A stretch of 64,000 nucleotides of DNA, taken from the NCBI RefSeq assembly GCF_000739815.1, contig NZ_BBJJ01000006.1:124001-188000 (forward strand), written 5' to 3'. A program made the translations under genes and the position numbers. The notes under the pieces were generated by a model, which was not told where the DNA came from, searched no databases, and saw only the letters and a program-made list of their open reading frames with translations. Shown piece by piece: positions 42,652 to 52,753 of the stretch. This DNA comes from Paraburkholderia mimosarum LMG 23256 = NBRC 106338 (GTDB lineage Bacteria; Pseudomonadota; Gammaproteobacteria; Burkholderiales; Burkholderiaceae). Position 1 is the stretch's first letter; every line of letters starts with the position of its first letter.

Positions 42652-43284
42652 ATGACTTACGCGGTAAAAGAAATTTTCTACACATTGCAGGGCGAGGGCG
42701 CGAACGCCGGGCGTCCGGCCGTGTTCTGCCGGTTCGCCGGCTGCAACCTCTGGTCGGGCCGCGAGGAGGATCGCGCTGAAGCCGTCTGCCGATTCTGCGA
42801 CACCGACTTCGTGGGCACCGATGGCGAGAATGGCGGCAAGTTCCGCACCCCGGAGGAACTCGTCGCGAAGATTGCGTCGCTGTGGCCCGCAGGCGAAGGC
42901 AACCGCTTCGTGGTCTGCACGGGCGGCGAACCGATGCTGCAGATCGATCAGCCGTTCGTCGATGCGCTGCATGCGGCCGGCTTCGAGATCGCCATCGAAA
43001 CGAACGGCTCGCTGCCGGTGCTCGAAACGATCGACTGGATCTGCGTGAGCCCGAAGGCCGACGCGCCGCTCGTCGTCACGAAGGGCAACGAGCTCAAGGT
43101 CGTCGTGCCGCAGGAAAACCAGCGCCTTGCCGACTACGCGAAGCTCGATTTCGAGTATTTTCTCGTGCAGCCCATGGACGGCCCGTCGCGAGACCTGAAC
43201 ACGAAGCTCGCCATCGACTGGTGCAAGCGCCATCCGCAGTGGCGCCTGTCGATGCAAACCCACAAGTACCTGAACATTCCCTGA
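42652..43284 (+). CDS. queE: 7-carboxy-7-deazaguanine synthase QueE
   Basis: 210 residues from the ATG at 42652 (MTYAVKEIFYTLQGEGANAG). The radical-SAM cluster motif has the unusual spacing CX14CX2C (C-NLW...EAV-C-RF-C), as in the structurally known Burkholderia enzyme. GGEPML is the SAM-contact motif. It rearranges 6-carboxytetrahydropterin into the deazaguanine ring. Product of QueD is its substrate and its product feeds QueC, both encoded alongside. Confidence 0.96.
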   Translation: MTYAVKEIFYTLQGEGANAGRPAVFCRFAGCNLWSGREEDRAEAVCRFCDTDFVGTDGENGGKFRTPEELVAKIASLWPAGEGNRFVVCTGGEPMLQIDQPFVDALHAAGFEIAIETNGSLPVLETIDWICVSPKADAPLVVTKGNELKVVVPQENQRLADYAKLDFEYFLVQPMDGPSRDLNTKLAIDWCKRHPQWRLSMQTHKYLNIP

Positions 43285-43290
43285 TTCGCC

Positions 43291-43737
43291 GTGCTGACGA
43301 TCACCCGAAAACTCGAATTCGACGCGGGCCACCGCATCCCTGACCACCGCAGCCAGTGCCGCAACCTGCACGGCCATCGATACGTGCTCGAAATCACGCT
43401 GCAAGGCGATCTCGTCGAGACCGAGGGTGCGCCCGACCGCGGCATGGTGATGGACTTCGCAGATGTGAAGTCGCTCGCGAACCAGCATCTCGTCGATCTG
43501 TGGGATCACGCGTTTCTCGTGTTCGAGGGCGATACGCAGGTGCGCGGCTTCCTCGAAACGCTGCCGGGCCACAAGACGGTCGTGATCGACCGCATCCCGA
43601 CCGTTGAGAACCTCGCGGCCATCGCGTTCGACATACTCGCGAACGTGTACGACGCGCACTACGGCGTGAATCTGCGTCTCTACAAGCTGCGCCTGTACGA
43701 GACGCCGAACTGCTGGGCCGAAGTCACGCGCGACTGA
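43291..43737 (+). CDS. queD: 6-carboxy-5,6,7,8-tetrahydropterin synthase QueD
   Basis: 148 residues from a GTG (VLTITRKLEFDAGHRIPDHR). Zn-binding His in FDAGHR and NLHGHRY, catalytic Cys in QCRNLHGH. It makes the substrate of QueE from dihydroneopterin triphosphate. Only 6 bases separate it from queE. Its stop codon is the first TGA of an 11-bp tandem repeat. Confidence 0.96.
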   Translation: MLTITRKLEFDAGHRIPDHRSQCRNLHGHRYVLEITLQGDLVETEGAPDRGMVMDFADVKSLANQHLVDLWDHAFLVFEGDTQVRGFLETLPGHKTVVIDRIPTVENLAAIAFDILANVYDAHYGVNLRLYKLRLYETPNCWAEVTRD

Positions 43738-43789
43738 GGCGCAACCGAAGTGCAATTGAGGCGTAACTGAGGCGTAACTGAGGCGCGCA
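43735..43789. repeat. 11-bp tandem repeat at the queD stop
   Basis: Units TGAGGCGCAAC, CGAAGTGCAAT, TGAGGCGTAAC, TGAGGCGTAAC and TGAGGCGCGCA run head to tail from 43735. The third and fourth are identical. The first unit starts with the queD stop codon. Confidence 0.8.
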
Positions 43790-44005
43790 AGGCCCGCCTC
43801 ACCCTCGCTCCGACGCCCCGCGCAACGCGGGTTTTCCGTGCCGGCCCGCGGACTTTTGTCGCGGTATGATCGTGGCGGCAAGGCCTGCGCATCCCCGCGC
43901 GCGGCCCGACAAACACATAACGGAGCGAGACCTGCCGGCTGCGCGTCGCCGGGCGCAAGCGCCCGCGCGTCCCGCGCGCCTCGCAGCCTCGCCGGGAGCA
44001 CGGCG

Positions 44006-44788
44006 ATGAGCACCTTCACCAATCCTCTCAAGGAGCGCCTCAAGGAGGCGGAGCCGCTGTTCGGCCTATGGCTTTCCATGGGCAGCGAAACCGCCGCAGA
44101 AGCGCTTGCGCACGCGGGTTTCGACTGGCTCCTGATCGACATGGAGCACGCGCCCAACGATAGCGCCGACACCATCGCGCAACTGCGCGCCATTGCCGCC
44201 GCGCATCTGCCCACCGAGCCCGTGGTGCGGTTGCCCGACAGCGAGCCGTGGCTCGTGAAGCATGTGCTCGACGCGGGCGCGCGCACGGTGATGTTCCCCA
44301 ACGTGACCTCGGCCGAAGAGGCCGCGCGCGCCGTGAGCCTCACGCAGTATCCGGACGCACGCACGCCCAACGGCCAGCGCGGGGTGGCGGGCGTGGTGCG
44401 TGCGGCGGCTTATGGCATGCGGCGCGACTATCTGCAGGGCGCGAATGCGCAGATCGCATCGATCGTGCAGATCGAGTCGGCGGCGGCGCTCGCCGAAGTC
44501 GAGAAGATCGCGGCGGTGCCGGGCGTCGATTGCCTGTTCGTCGGTCCCGCCGACCTGGCCGCGAGCCTTGGTCATCTCGGCGACTCGAAGCACCCGGACG
44601 TGCTTGCCGCCATCCGGCGCATCGTGGCCGCCGCGCGCGAGGCGGGCGTGGCATCGGGCATCTTCGCGATGGACGCCGCCGCCGCCAGGCAGTATCGCGA
44701 AATGGGATTCACCTTCATCGCTCTCGCCGCCGATGTGATGTGGCTCGTGCGCGCGACACGCCAGGCACTTCAGGAGGCGAGATCATGA
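44006..44788 (+). CDS. HpcH/HpaI-family class II aldolase
   Basis: 260 residues from the ATG at 44006 (MSTFTNPLKERLKEAEPLFG), preceded by GGGAG. Family blocks: LFGLWLSMGSETAAEALAHA, DWLLIDMEHAPND, MFPNVTSAEEA, IVQIESAAALAEVEKIAAVP and CLFVGPADLAASLG, including the metal-binding Glu and Asp. Likely cleaves 2-keto-3-deoxy or 4-hydroxy-2-oxo acids to pyruvate and an aldehyde; precise substrate open. Its stop overlaps the next start (ATGA). Confidence 0.9.
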   Translation: MSTFTNPLKERLKEAEPLFGLWLSMGSETAAEALAHAGFDWLLIDMEHAPNDSADTIAQLRAIAAAHLPTEPVVRLPDSEPWLVKHVLDAGARTVMFPNVTSAEEAARAVSLTQYPDARTPNGQRGVAGVVRAAAYGMRRDYLQGANAQIASIVQIESAAALAEVEKIAAVPGVDCLFVGPADLAASLGHLGDSKHPDVLAAIRRIVAAAREAGVASGIFAMDAAAARQYREMGFTFIALAADVMWLVRATRQALQEARS

Positions 44789-45558
44789 AGCGGACGCGAA
44801 CGCTCGAGCGAGCGATACACGCGACGGCTGTTGGCTGCTTCGCGGGCGCGTTGCTCTGCATGAGCGGCGTGGCCGCGGCAGCCGATGCTGGCAGCGCCGC
44901 TTCGGGTGCCATCCCGAGCGCCGCTTCGACTACCACCCCAGGCGCGGTCCCGGGCGCGGAATCCGATCCGCAAACGGCCAACGCCGTGGCCGACTACAAC
45001 GCCGGCAACCTGAGCCAGGCGCGCTCCGAATTCAAGGCGGCGGCCGGGCGCGGCAACCGGCTGGCGGAGTTCAACTACGCGATGATGCTCGTGAACGGCG
45101 AAGGCGGCGTCGCCGACGTGGGCGAGGGCCGCAAGTGGCTGCGCAAGGCGGCGGATGCGAACATGTCGCATGCGCAGTACGTGTACGGCAAGATGTACGA
45201 CGACGGCGATTTCGTGGAGCGCGATCCCGCGCAGGCGCACCAGTGGTTCCTGAAGGCGGCGAAGCAGGGCCACGTGCAAGCCGAGCTTGCGCTCGCGAAC
45301 CAGTACCTGGACGGGCGCGGCACCACGCGCGACAACAAGCAGGCGTTCTACTGGTACAAGAAGGCCGCCGAGGGCGGCGACATGACGGCGCAATACGTGA
45401 CCGGCTCGTTCTATGAGCGTGGCGGCGACGGCGTGCCGAAGAATCTGAACGTCGCGCGCGCGTACTATGCGGCGGCGGCGGCGCAGGGCGATCCTGTGGC
45501 GCGCCTCAAATACCAGCAACTCAGCGCGCAGTTGATGAAGTCGGGGCCGGGACAGTAA
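44785..45558 (+). CDS. Secreted Sel1-repeat (TPR-like) protein
   Basis: 257 residues; start overlaps the aldolase stop (ATGA), with AGGAGG upstream. Signal peptide MKRTRTLERAIHATAVGCFA with cleavage near AAAADA. A low-complexity Ala/Thr/Pro stretch (35-60) precedes four or five Sel1 repeats (for example AEFNYAMMLVNGEGGVADVG, AQYVYGKMYDDGDFVERD, QYLDGRGTTRDNKQAFYWY). Such repeats bind other proteins; here in the periplasm. A link to the aldolase is not obvious beyond coupled translation. Confidence 0.88.
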   Translation: MKRTRTLERAIHATAVGCFAGALLCMSGVAAAADAGSAASGAIPSAASTTTPGAVPGAESDPQTANAVADYNAGNLSQARSEFKAAAGRGNRLAEFNYAMMLVNGEGGVADVGEGRKWLRKAADANMSHAQYVYGKMYDDGDFVERDPAQAHQWFLKAAKQGHVQAELALANQYLDGRGTTRDNKQAFYWYKKAAEGGDMTAQYVTGSFYERGGDGVPKNLNVARAYYAAAAAQGDPVARLKYQQLSAQLMKSGPGQ

Positions 45559-45598
45559 GCGCTCGCTGTAAGCGTGATCAAGCAGCCGCTGAAACGAG

Positions 45599-45626
45599 AA
45601 CGCGCCGGACGATGCCGGCGCGTTTT
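45599..45626 (+). terminator. Terminator after the Sel1-repeat gene
   Basis: AACGCGCCGG (45599-45608), 6-base loop, CCGGCGCGTT (45615-45624), then TT. A perfect 10-bp stem between convergent genes. Confidence 0.85.
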
Positions 45627-45674
45627 CGTTGGCGCATCGCGATCTGGCGGGCGTCGTCACCGCCCGCTGCACCT

Positions 45675-46841
45675 TTAGCTCTGCATCAACCGCTTCTGGC
45701 GCCCCACGCTCATGATGAGCCCGATCGCCACGCCGAGCGTGGTGAGCGCGGTGCCGCCATAGCTCATGAACGGCAGCGGCACGCCCACCACGGGCAGAAT
45801 GCCGCTCACCATGCCGATATTGACGAATGCGTAGGTGAAGAACGCCATCGTGAGCGAGCCGGCCAGCAATCGCCCGAAGAGCGTTGCGCCGTTCGCGGCG
45901 ATATAGAGCCCGCGCGCGATGAGGCACATGTAGAGCGTGAGCAGCACGAGACCGCCCGCCATGCCGAACTCCTCCGAAAACACGGCGAAGATGAAGTCGG
46001 TGTGCTTCTCGGGGATGAATTCCAGATGCGACTGCGTGCCCTTGAGCCAGCCCTTGCCGAGCGGGCCGCCCGAGCCGATCGCGATCACGGCCTGGATGGT
46101 GTGGAAGCCCTTGCCGAGCGGGTCGGAGGTCGGGTCGAGCAGCGTGCAGATGCGGTGCTTCTGGTAGTCGTGCATGAGCGGCCAGTTCACCTGCGGCTGG
46201 CAGATCTTGTCCTGGAACGCCGCGATCGAGGCCACGGCGATCACGCCCGCGATCAGCACCGGCACGATCAGCTTGAACGAGAGCCCCGCGAAATAGATGA
46301 CGAAGAGCCCCGAAGCGAACACGAGCACGGCGGTGCCGAGGTCGGGCTGCTTGGCGATCAGGCCCACGGGCACGAGCAGGATGATGAAACCCATGACGAA
46401 GTCGTACCAGCGCACCACGCCTTCGCGGCGCTGGTAGTACCACGCGAGCATCAGCGGCGTGGCGATCTTGAGGATCTCCGAAGGCTGGATCACGACGCCC
46501 ACGTTGATCCAGCGCTTCGCGCCCTTGCGCGTGAGGCCGAATAGCGCCACGGCAACGAGCAACGCGATGCCGAAGGTATAGACCGGCACCGCGAAGCGCA
46601 TCAGTGTGTTGGGCGGCACGTTGGCGAGACCCCACATCAGCACGAAGGTGAGCATGATGTTGCGCAGCTGGTCTTCCACACGGCCGGGCACGTCGAGGCT
46701 CGCGCTGTACAGCGTGACGATGCCCACGCACAGCAGCAGGAACACGGTGAGCGCGAGCGGGCGGTCGAAGCCGAGGAACATCTTGCGCAGCGTGTCGAGC
46801 ACCGCGCGCTTGTCGATCTTGTCGAACTGGAAGAAGGGCAT
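45675..46841 (-). CDS. rodA: Rod-shape peptidoglycan glycosyltransferase RodA
   Basis: 388 residues, about ten membrane helices. SEDS-family features: RFAVPVYTFGIALLVAVALF, QPDLGTAVLVFASGLFVIYF and the C-terminal PVVGVPLPFMSYGGTALTTL. RodA polymerises glycan strands for elongation with PBP2. It starts 9 bases after mrdA and ends the cluster mreB-mreC-mreD-mrdA-rodA. Confidence 0.97.
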   Translation of the reverse strand: MPFFQFDKIDKRAVLDTLRKMFLGFDRPLALTVFLLLCVGIVTLYSASLDVPGRVEDQLRNIMLTFVLMWGLANVPPNTLMRFAVPVYTFGIALLVAVALFGLTRKGAKRWINVGVVIQPSEILKIATPLMLAWYYQRREGVVRWYDFVMGFIILLVPVGLIAKQPDLGTAVLVFASGLFVIYFAGLSFKLIVPVLIAGVIAVASIAAFQDKICQPQVNWPLMHDYQKHRICTLLDPTSDPLGKGFHTIQAVIAIGSGGPLGKGWLKGTQSHLEFIPEKHTDFIFAVFSEEFGMAGGLVLLTLYMCLIARGLYIAANGATLFGRLLAGSLTMAFFTYAFVNIGMVSGILPVVGVPLPFMSYGGTALTTLGVAIGLIMSVGRQKRLMQS

Positions 46842-46850
46842 GGTGATTCC

Positions 46851-49343
46851 TTACTCGTCGATGCCGCCGGTCGCGGGCTTGGGCGGCGGCGCGAGCGTGG
46901 CCGCGTCGGGTGCGCTGGCGGGGCGGCGCGGACGATGGGGACCGGGGCCGAAGTGGCGGGGCACGGAGACGGGCGCGGGACGGGCGGCACCCGCGTCGGA
47001 CGCGCCATCGGCGCTGGCGGTGCCGCCGTTCACGGCGTCGATCGCAGCGCTCGCATCGGGGCTGACCGGCTGGCGGGGTTTGCCGCTCTTGCCTTTTGCC
47101 GCGGCGGCGCTGGCAGGCGTCGGCCGCGCGGCCGCGCCGGAAGACGGCACAGCACTCGAGGCAGCCGTCGCAGCGGCCGCGCCCGAGGCGTTCGAAGCTG
47201 CCGCCGCAGCGGAAGCTGCCGAAGCCGCCTCGGCGGCCGATGCCGCACGGGGAATCGGCAGCGGCGTGAAGCCGGCGGCGACCCGCACGGGCTGCGGCGC
47301 AGCGGGGAGCGCGGGCGCGGCCGAGGCGGGCGCGGCGCCTGAAGCGGCCGCGGCGCCTGAAGCTTCTGCGGGCGCGCCGATCTCGGGTGCCGACGCGTCT
47401 TCGGTGGCCGAAGCCGCAGCACTGACGGCCGCTTGTTCGGCGCCAGGCTTCAGGCGGTCGACGAGATAGTAGTCGAGCACGCGGCGCGCAATCGGGCCAG
47501 CGGCCTGCGCGCCCCAGCCGCCGTTCTCGACGATCAGCGCGAGCGCGATCTGCGGCTTCTCGGCCGGCGCGAACGCGATGAAGAGCGCGTGGTCGCGCAG
47601 GTTTTCGGCGAGCGCGTGCGCCTTGTACTTGCCGCCCTGCAGCGAGAACACCTGCGCCGTGCCGGTCTTGCCCGCCGACGTGTAGGGCGCGTTGCGGAAC
47701 ACCTGGTAGGCCGTGCCCGACTGATTCATCGTCACGTTTTCCATGCCTTGCTTCACGACGTCGATGTCGGCCTGGCTCACGTTCAGACGCCCGCTTTCGC
47801 TCGGCACCGTGAGGCGCTGCTGCTTCGTGATCGGATTCTCGATTTCCTTCACGAGGTGCGGCTTCATGAGCACGCCGTTGTCGGCGAGCGTGGCCGTGGC
47901 GTGCGCGAGCTGCAGGATCGTGAACGAGTTGTAGCCCTGGCCGATGCCGAGGCTGATCGTCTCGCCTTCATACCACCTTTGCTGCTCGGGCTTGCGGTAC
48001 GCCTTGCGCTTCCATTCGGTGGACGGCAGGATGCCGCGCGCTTCGCCCGCGATGTCGATGCCGGTGAGCTGGCCGAAACCGAGCGGCTTCATGAAGTTGG
48101 CGATGTTATCCACGCCAAGATCGTGCGCGAGCATGAAGAAGTAGGTGTCGTTCGACACCATGATCGCGCGGTTCATGTCGATCCAGCCCTGGCCGGAGCG
48201 CACGTCGTTGTTGAAGCGGTGGCCGCCGAACATGTAGAAGCCGGGGTCCGAGAAGCCCCACTGTGGCGTGCGCTTGTGCAGCGTGAGCGCGGCGAGCGCC
48301 ATGAACGGCTTGTAGGTCGAGCCCGGCGGATACGTGCCGTGCAGCGGGCGATTGAGCAGCGGGTGATCGGGCGAGTTGTTGAGCTCGTCCCAGGTCTGCT
48401 GGTCGATGCCGTCCACGAACGAATTCGGATCGAAGCTCGGCGCCGAGACGAAAGCGAGAATGTCGCCCGTGGCAGGCTCGATCGCGACGAGCGCGCCGCG
48501 CTTGCCCGCGAACGCCTGCTCGGCCACCTGCTGCAGGCCGATGTCGATCGACAGCACGAGGTTGTTGCCGGGCGTGGCCTGCGTGCGCGAGAGCGTGCGC
48601 ACGGGGCGGCCGCCCGCCGTCACTTCCACTTCCTCGAAGCCCGTCAGGCCGTGCAGCTCGGTTTCATAGCTCTGCTCGACGCCGATCTTGCCGATGTAGT
48701 CGGTGCCGTTGTAGTTGTTCGCGTCGAGACGCGGATCGAAGTGCTCGGGATCGCTGTCGTTCTTGTCGGAGAGGTCGTCGATGCGCTCCTGGTCGCGCTG
48801 CGAAATCCGGCCGATATAGCCGATCACGTGCGCGGCCGTGGGCCCGAGCGGATACTGGCGGAAAAGGCGCGCGCGCACCTCGACGCCGGGGAAGCGGAAG
48901 CGCTGCGCCGTGAAGCGCGCGACTTCGTCGTCGGTGAGGCGCGTGCGGATCGGCAGGCTCTCGAAGTTCTTCGAGTCTTCGAGGAGCTTCTTGAAGCGGC
49001 GGCGGTCGCGCGCGTCGATGGGGATCACGGTCGAGAGCTGGTCGATCGTGTCGTCGAGCGTGCCGGTGAGCTTCGAGGGCGTGATTTCGAGCGTGTACGC
49101 CGAGTAGTTCTTGGCGAGCACGACGCCGTTGCGGTCGGTGATGATGCCGCGGTTCGGCACGATCGGCGCGACGGAAATGCGGTTTTCGTCGGCTTGCAGC
49201 GAGTACTTGCTGTGGTTCCAGACCTGCAGATAGAGGAAGCGCAGCGCAATCAGCCCGAAGCAGACGAACACGAACAGCCCCGCCGCCGCGACGCGTACGC
49301 GGAACTTCGAGAGCTGCTGCTGGGTGTCCTTGAATTCGGTCAT
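46851..49343 (-). CDS. mrdA: Penicillin-binding protein 2 with long low-complexity tail
   Basis: 830 residues; the usual length is about 630-650. N-terminal membrane anchor (about 18-40), dimerisation domain, then the transpeptidase with Ser342-T-Y-Lys345, SND at 397-399 and KTGTA at 559-563. The enzyme crosslinks peptidoglycan during elongation together with RodA. From about residue 632 a tail of nearly 200 residues rich in Ala, Ser and Pro follows, ending PPPKPATGGIDE; it should project into the periplasm. The frame is open throughout, so it is translated unless truncated by processing. Confidence 0.95.
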   Translation of the reverse strand: MTEFKDTQQQLSKFRVRVAAAGLFVFVCFGLIALRFLYLQVWNHSKYSLQADENRISVAPIVPNRGIITDRNGVVLAKNYSAYTLEITPSKLTGTLDDTIDQLSTVIPIDARDRRRFKKLLEDSKNFESLPIRTRLTDDEVARFTAQRFRFPGVEVRARLFRQYPLGPTAAHVIGYIGRISQRDQERIDDLSDKNDSDPEHFDPRLDANNYNGTDYIGKIGVEQSYETELHGLTGFEEVEVTAGGRPVRTLSRTQATPGNNLVLSIDIGLQQVAEQAFAGKRGALVAIEPATGDILAFVSAPSFDPNSFVDGIDQQTWDELNNSPDHPLLNRPLHGTYPPGSTYKPFMALAALTLHKRTPQWGFSDPGFYMFGGHRFNNDVRSGQGWIDMNRAIMVSNDTYFFMLAHDLGVDNIANFMKPLGFGQLTGIDIAGEARGILPSTEWKRKAYRKPEQQRWYEGETISLGIGQGYNSFTILQLAHATATLADNGVLMKPHLVKEIENPITKQQRLTVPSESGRLNVSQADIDVVKQGMENVTMNQSGTAYQVFRNAPYTSAGKTGTAQVFSLQGGKYKAHALAENLRDHALFIAFAPAEKPQIALALIVENGGWGAQAAGPIARRVLDYYLVDRLKPGAEQAAVSAAASATEDASAPEIGAPAEASGAAAASGAAPASAAPALPAAPQPVRVAAGFTPLPIPRAASAAEAASAASAAAAASNASGAAAATAASSAVPSSGAAARPTPASAAAAKGKSGKPRQPVSPDASAAIDAVNGGTASADGASDAGAARPAPVSVPRHFGPGPHRPRRPASAPDAATLAPPPKPATGGIDE

Positions 49344-49361
49344 GCTGTCAGGCGCAGGCCC

Positions 49362-49387
49362 CGCTGTTCCGCGTGCGGGGAACAGCG
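49362..49387 (-). other. Stem-loop between mreD and mrdA
   Basis: CGCTGTTCC (49362-49370) and GGAACAGCG (49379-49387) form a 9-bp stem with an 8-base loop in the 103-base gap of the operon. No T run follows, so it is more likely an mRNA stability or processing element than a terminator. Confidence 0.5.
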
Positions 49388-49446
49388 AGCCGGGGTGCGT
49401 AAGGATTAGTCAAGCGAGTCTTCCAGCGGCGAGCGGCGCGCGCCGC

Positions 49447-49959
49447 TCAAATGGGCCGGGTATCGTCGGGATCGACGGGACGCCGCTGCGGCAGCAGCAG
49501 CAGCAGGCTCGCGACCGGCCAGAGGATGGCCTCGGCGAAGCCGCTGACGAGATAACCCCAGCCGGGAAACGAAGCGCCCATCAGCAGACGGATCACGAAC
49601 GGCACGACCTGCGCGCCGACCAGCATGGGCATGACGGCGAACGTTTGCAGTCCGATCGGCATCCACAGCACGCGGCGGTGAATGGTGATCGCGCCGAACG
49701 AAAGCAGCGTGTACGCGAGCGCGTGTTCGCCGAGCAGGCTCGCGTTGTGGACATCCATGAGGAGTCCGAGCAAGAACGCGACGCCCATGCCGACCTTGCG
49801 CGGCTGGTGAATGTTCCAGAACAGCAGCACGAGCGCGACGAAGTCCGGCACGCCGGGCAGCTTGCCCCAGGGCAGCAGGTTCAGCAGGAAGGCCGCCGCA
49901 AGGCTGAAAGCGATGAAGTACGGATTGACCGGCTGCAGGATGTATTGCGGACGCGGCAT
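49447..49959 (-). CDS. mreD: Rod-shape-determining protein MreD
   Basis: 170 residues from the ATG at 49959, whose A is shared with the mreC stop (TGATG). Five or so membrane helices (FIAFSLAAAFLLNLLPWGKL at the start). MreD is the integral membrane part of the elongation complex. A TTG one codon earlier is possible. Confidence 0.94.
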   Translation of the reverse strand: MPRPQYILQPVNPYFIAFSLAAAFLLNLLPWGKLPGVPDFVALVLLFWNIHQPRKVGMGVAFLLGLLMDVHNASLLGEHALAYTLLSFGAITIHRRVLWMPIGLQTFAVMPMLVGAQVVPFVIRLLMGASFPGWGYLVSGFAEAILWPVASLLLLLPQRRPVDPDDTRPI

Positions 49960-51095
49960 CAATGTCCCCCTTGCTCGACGGCCTTCGCCGCCTCTTCCCG
50001 GAGGCTCTTTCCGGACTTTCTCTCGGGCTGCTGTTGCTGCGCCGGTTGCTTCTCCGCCGCGGCCGCTTGTGCGCCATTCGTCGCCGGTTTGGCCGGCGAG
50101 GGGGCGACGGCGGGTGCGGCACCCGATGCGGCGGCGGGTTTCCCCTTCGCGTCATCGGCTTTCTTGTCGCTCTTCTTGTCCGCGCCCTTGGCGGCCTTCT
50201 TCTTCGCGTCCTTCGCCTCGGCGGCCGCGGCCTCTTCGGCTGCGATCGGGTTGGGCGGCACCTGCGGAACATAGTGGAGCACGAGCACCTGGCGCGCCCC
50301 GCGCACGGCGGCGAGCGGCAGGCAGACCACGCGTGCGAATGCGGTGTCGGCCTGCTTGTCCACACGCAACACCTTCGCGACCGGCAGACCTTGCGGATAG
50401 ATGCCGTCGAGCCCGCTCGTCACGAGTTCGTCGCCTACCTGCAGATCGGCGCTGATCGGCACGAAGCGCAGATCGAGCAGGTCGCCCTTCGCCGTGCCAT
50501 AGATCACGCTGCGCAGGCCCGTGCGCACGACCTCGACCGGCACGGCCTGGTCCTTGTCGGTGACGAGCGTGACTTCGGACTGCATGGGAAACACGCGCGT
50601 GACCTGGCCGATCACGCCGTCCTCGGTCAGCACCGGCGAGCCATTCTGGATACTTTGCTGCGAGCCGACACCGATCACGACCTTCTGCGTGAACGGGTCG
50701 CGCGTGTCGTACTGGATGTCGGCCGGCGTGGTATGCGCGCCAATGCGTTGCGAGAGTTGCAGCAGGGCGCGCAGATGCGCGTTTTCGGCGGCGAGCGAAG
50801 CGGCCTCGTTGGCCTGCTGCGAAAGCTGGAGATTGCGTGCGTGCAACTGCGTGTTTTCGGTGCGCAGCGTGGAGCTCGTGACGGCCAGATCGGCGGCGCC
50901 CATAAAGAAGTCGCGCGGCACGAGGGCCGCGCGTTGCAGCGGGTACAGACCCGCGCCGAGCACCCCGCGCACGATATCGAGCGTCTTGAAGCGCGCGTCG
51001 GAGACCAACAGCGTGAGCGACAGCACGACGAAGAAGATCAGCCGTGCGAGTGCCGATGGGCCCTGCTTAAAGAGGGGCGGCGGACTGTATTCCAT
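49959..51095 (-). CDS. mreC: Rod-shape-determining protein MreC
   Basis: 378 residues. Membrane anchor (ALARLIFFVVLSLTLLVSDA), coiled coil about 60-110 (TENTQLHARNLQLSQQANEA) and the beta-barrel periplasmic domain (VIGVGSQQSIQNGSPVLTED). A Lys/Ala/Pro-rich tail of about 90 residues ends the protein. MreC links the cytoskeleton and the synthases. mreB lies 167 bases upstream. Confidence 0.96.
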   Translation of the reverse strand: MEYSPPPLFKQGPSALARLIFFVVLSLTLLVSDARFKTLDIVRGVLGAGLYPLQRAALVPRDFFMGAADLAVTSSTLRTENTQLHARNLQLSQQANEAASLAAENAHLRALLQLSQRIGAHTTPADIQYDTRDPFTQKVVIGVGSQQSIQNGSPVLTEDGVIGQVTRVFPMQSEVTLVTDKDQAVPVEVVRTGLRSVIYGTAKGDLLDLRFVPISADLQVGDELVTSGLDGIYPQGLPVAKVLRVDKQADTAFARVVCLPLAAVRGARQVLVLHYVPQVPPNPIAAEEAAAAEAKDAKKKAAKGADKKSDKKADDAKGKPAAASGAAPAVAPSPAKPATNGAQAAAAEKQPAQQQQPERKSGKSLREEAAKAVEQGGH

Positions 51096-51139
51096 GGTCG
51101 GCGCCGGGGGCGTGTGCGGTTCGGTGAAACGGAGGGTAA

Positions 51140-51163
51140 AACTGTGGCGCCCCGAAGGGCGCC
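51140..51163 (-). other. Hairpin between mreB and mreC
   Basis: GGCGCCC (51146-51152), CGAA tetraloop, GGGCGCC (51157-51163). On the minus strand ACAGTTTTA follows. It resembles a weak terminator and could lower mreC expression relative to mreB. Confidence 0.5.
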
Positions 51164-51262
51164 TCGTTGCGGACGGCGCGGCGGCGCGTGTGCCGCCCTG
51201 CCGTCAGTTGCGCAGCGGCGCCGAAACCGCGCCGCGCGCGGGCGCGGCGGTGCGCGAAGCGC

Positions 51263-52306
<1,044 letters not shown>

Positions 52307-52753
52307 TCAAAAATCCTGTCTCGCTTGTGGCCGTCCTTCCAGCTTCATGGGCGAGGGCGGCAGCGGATAATTAAACAGCCCCAGGGCGCCATGCGCCGCC
52401 ACGAAAGCACCTCGAACGCACTGCGGAGGGCGTCACGGAGGGCCTAACCAGCGGCGCCACGAGGGGCCTGAAACTGCGGGGATGGTTACCGGAGGCAGCC
52501 TGGCTGCGCCGCCCGTTTTATCTCGTCCGGCCGCATCGTGCTGCGGTCGGAGCTGAAAGGCGTATGCAAGGCGGTCCGGGTTTGGGTCGAACGCGTAATG
52601 ATACCTTATAATTTTGCCTGTTTTGCAGGATCCGGAAGTCAGTTTTTGACCTCATCGAAGCTTTCCTCCAGAGCCGGATCCGGCGCGATAAACCGCTGTT
52701 GCAGCACCGATTTTTCCGCACCGCCGCAGCAGCCTCTTTTTTCCGGTGACCGC
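52307..52753. other. Divergent promoter region between mreB and gatC
   Basis: 447 bases. A perfect -10 TATAAT lies at 52607-52612 on the plus strand, with TTGGGT (52582-52587) as a possible -35 at 19-base spacing; this would give gatC a leader of about 135 bases. The mreB promoter is not evident. No gene supported. Confidence 0.55.
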
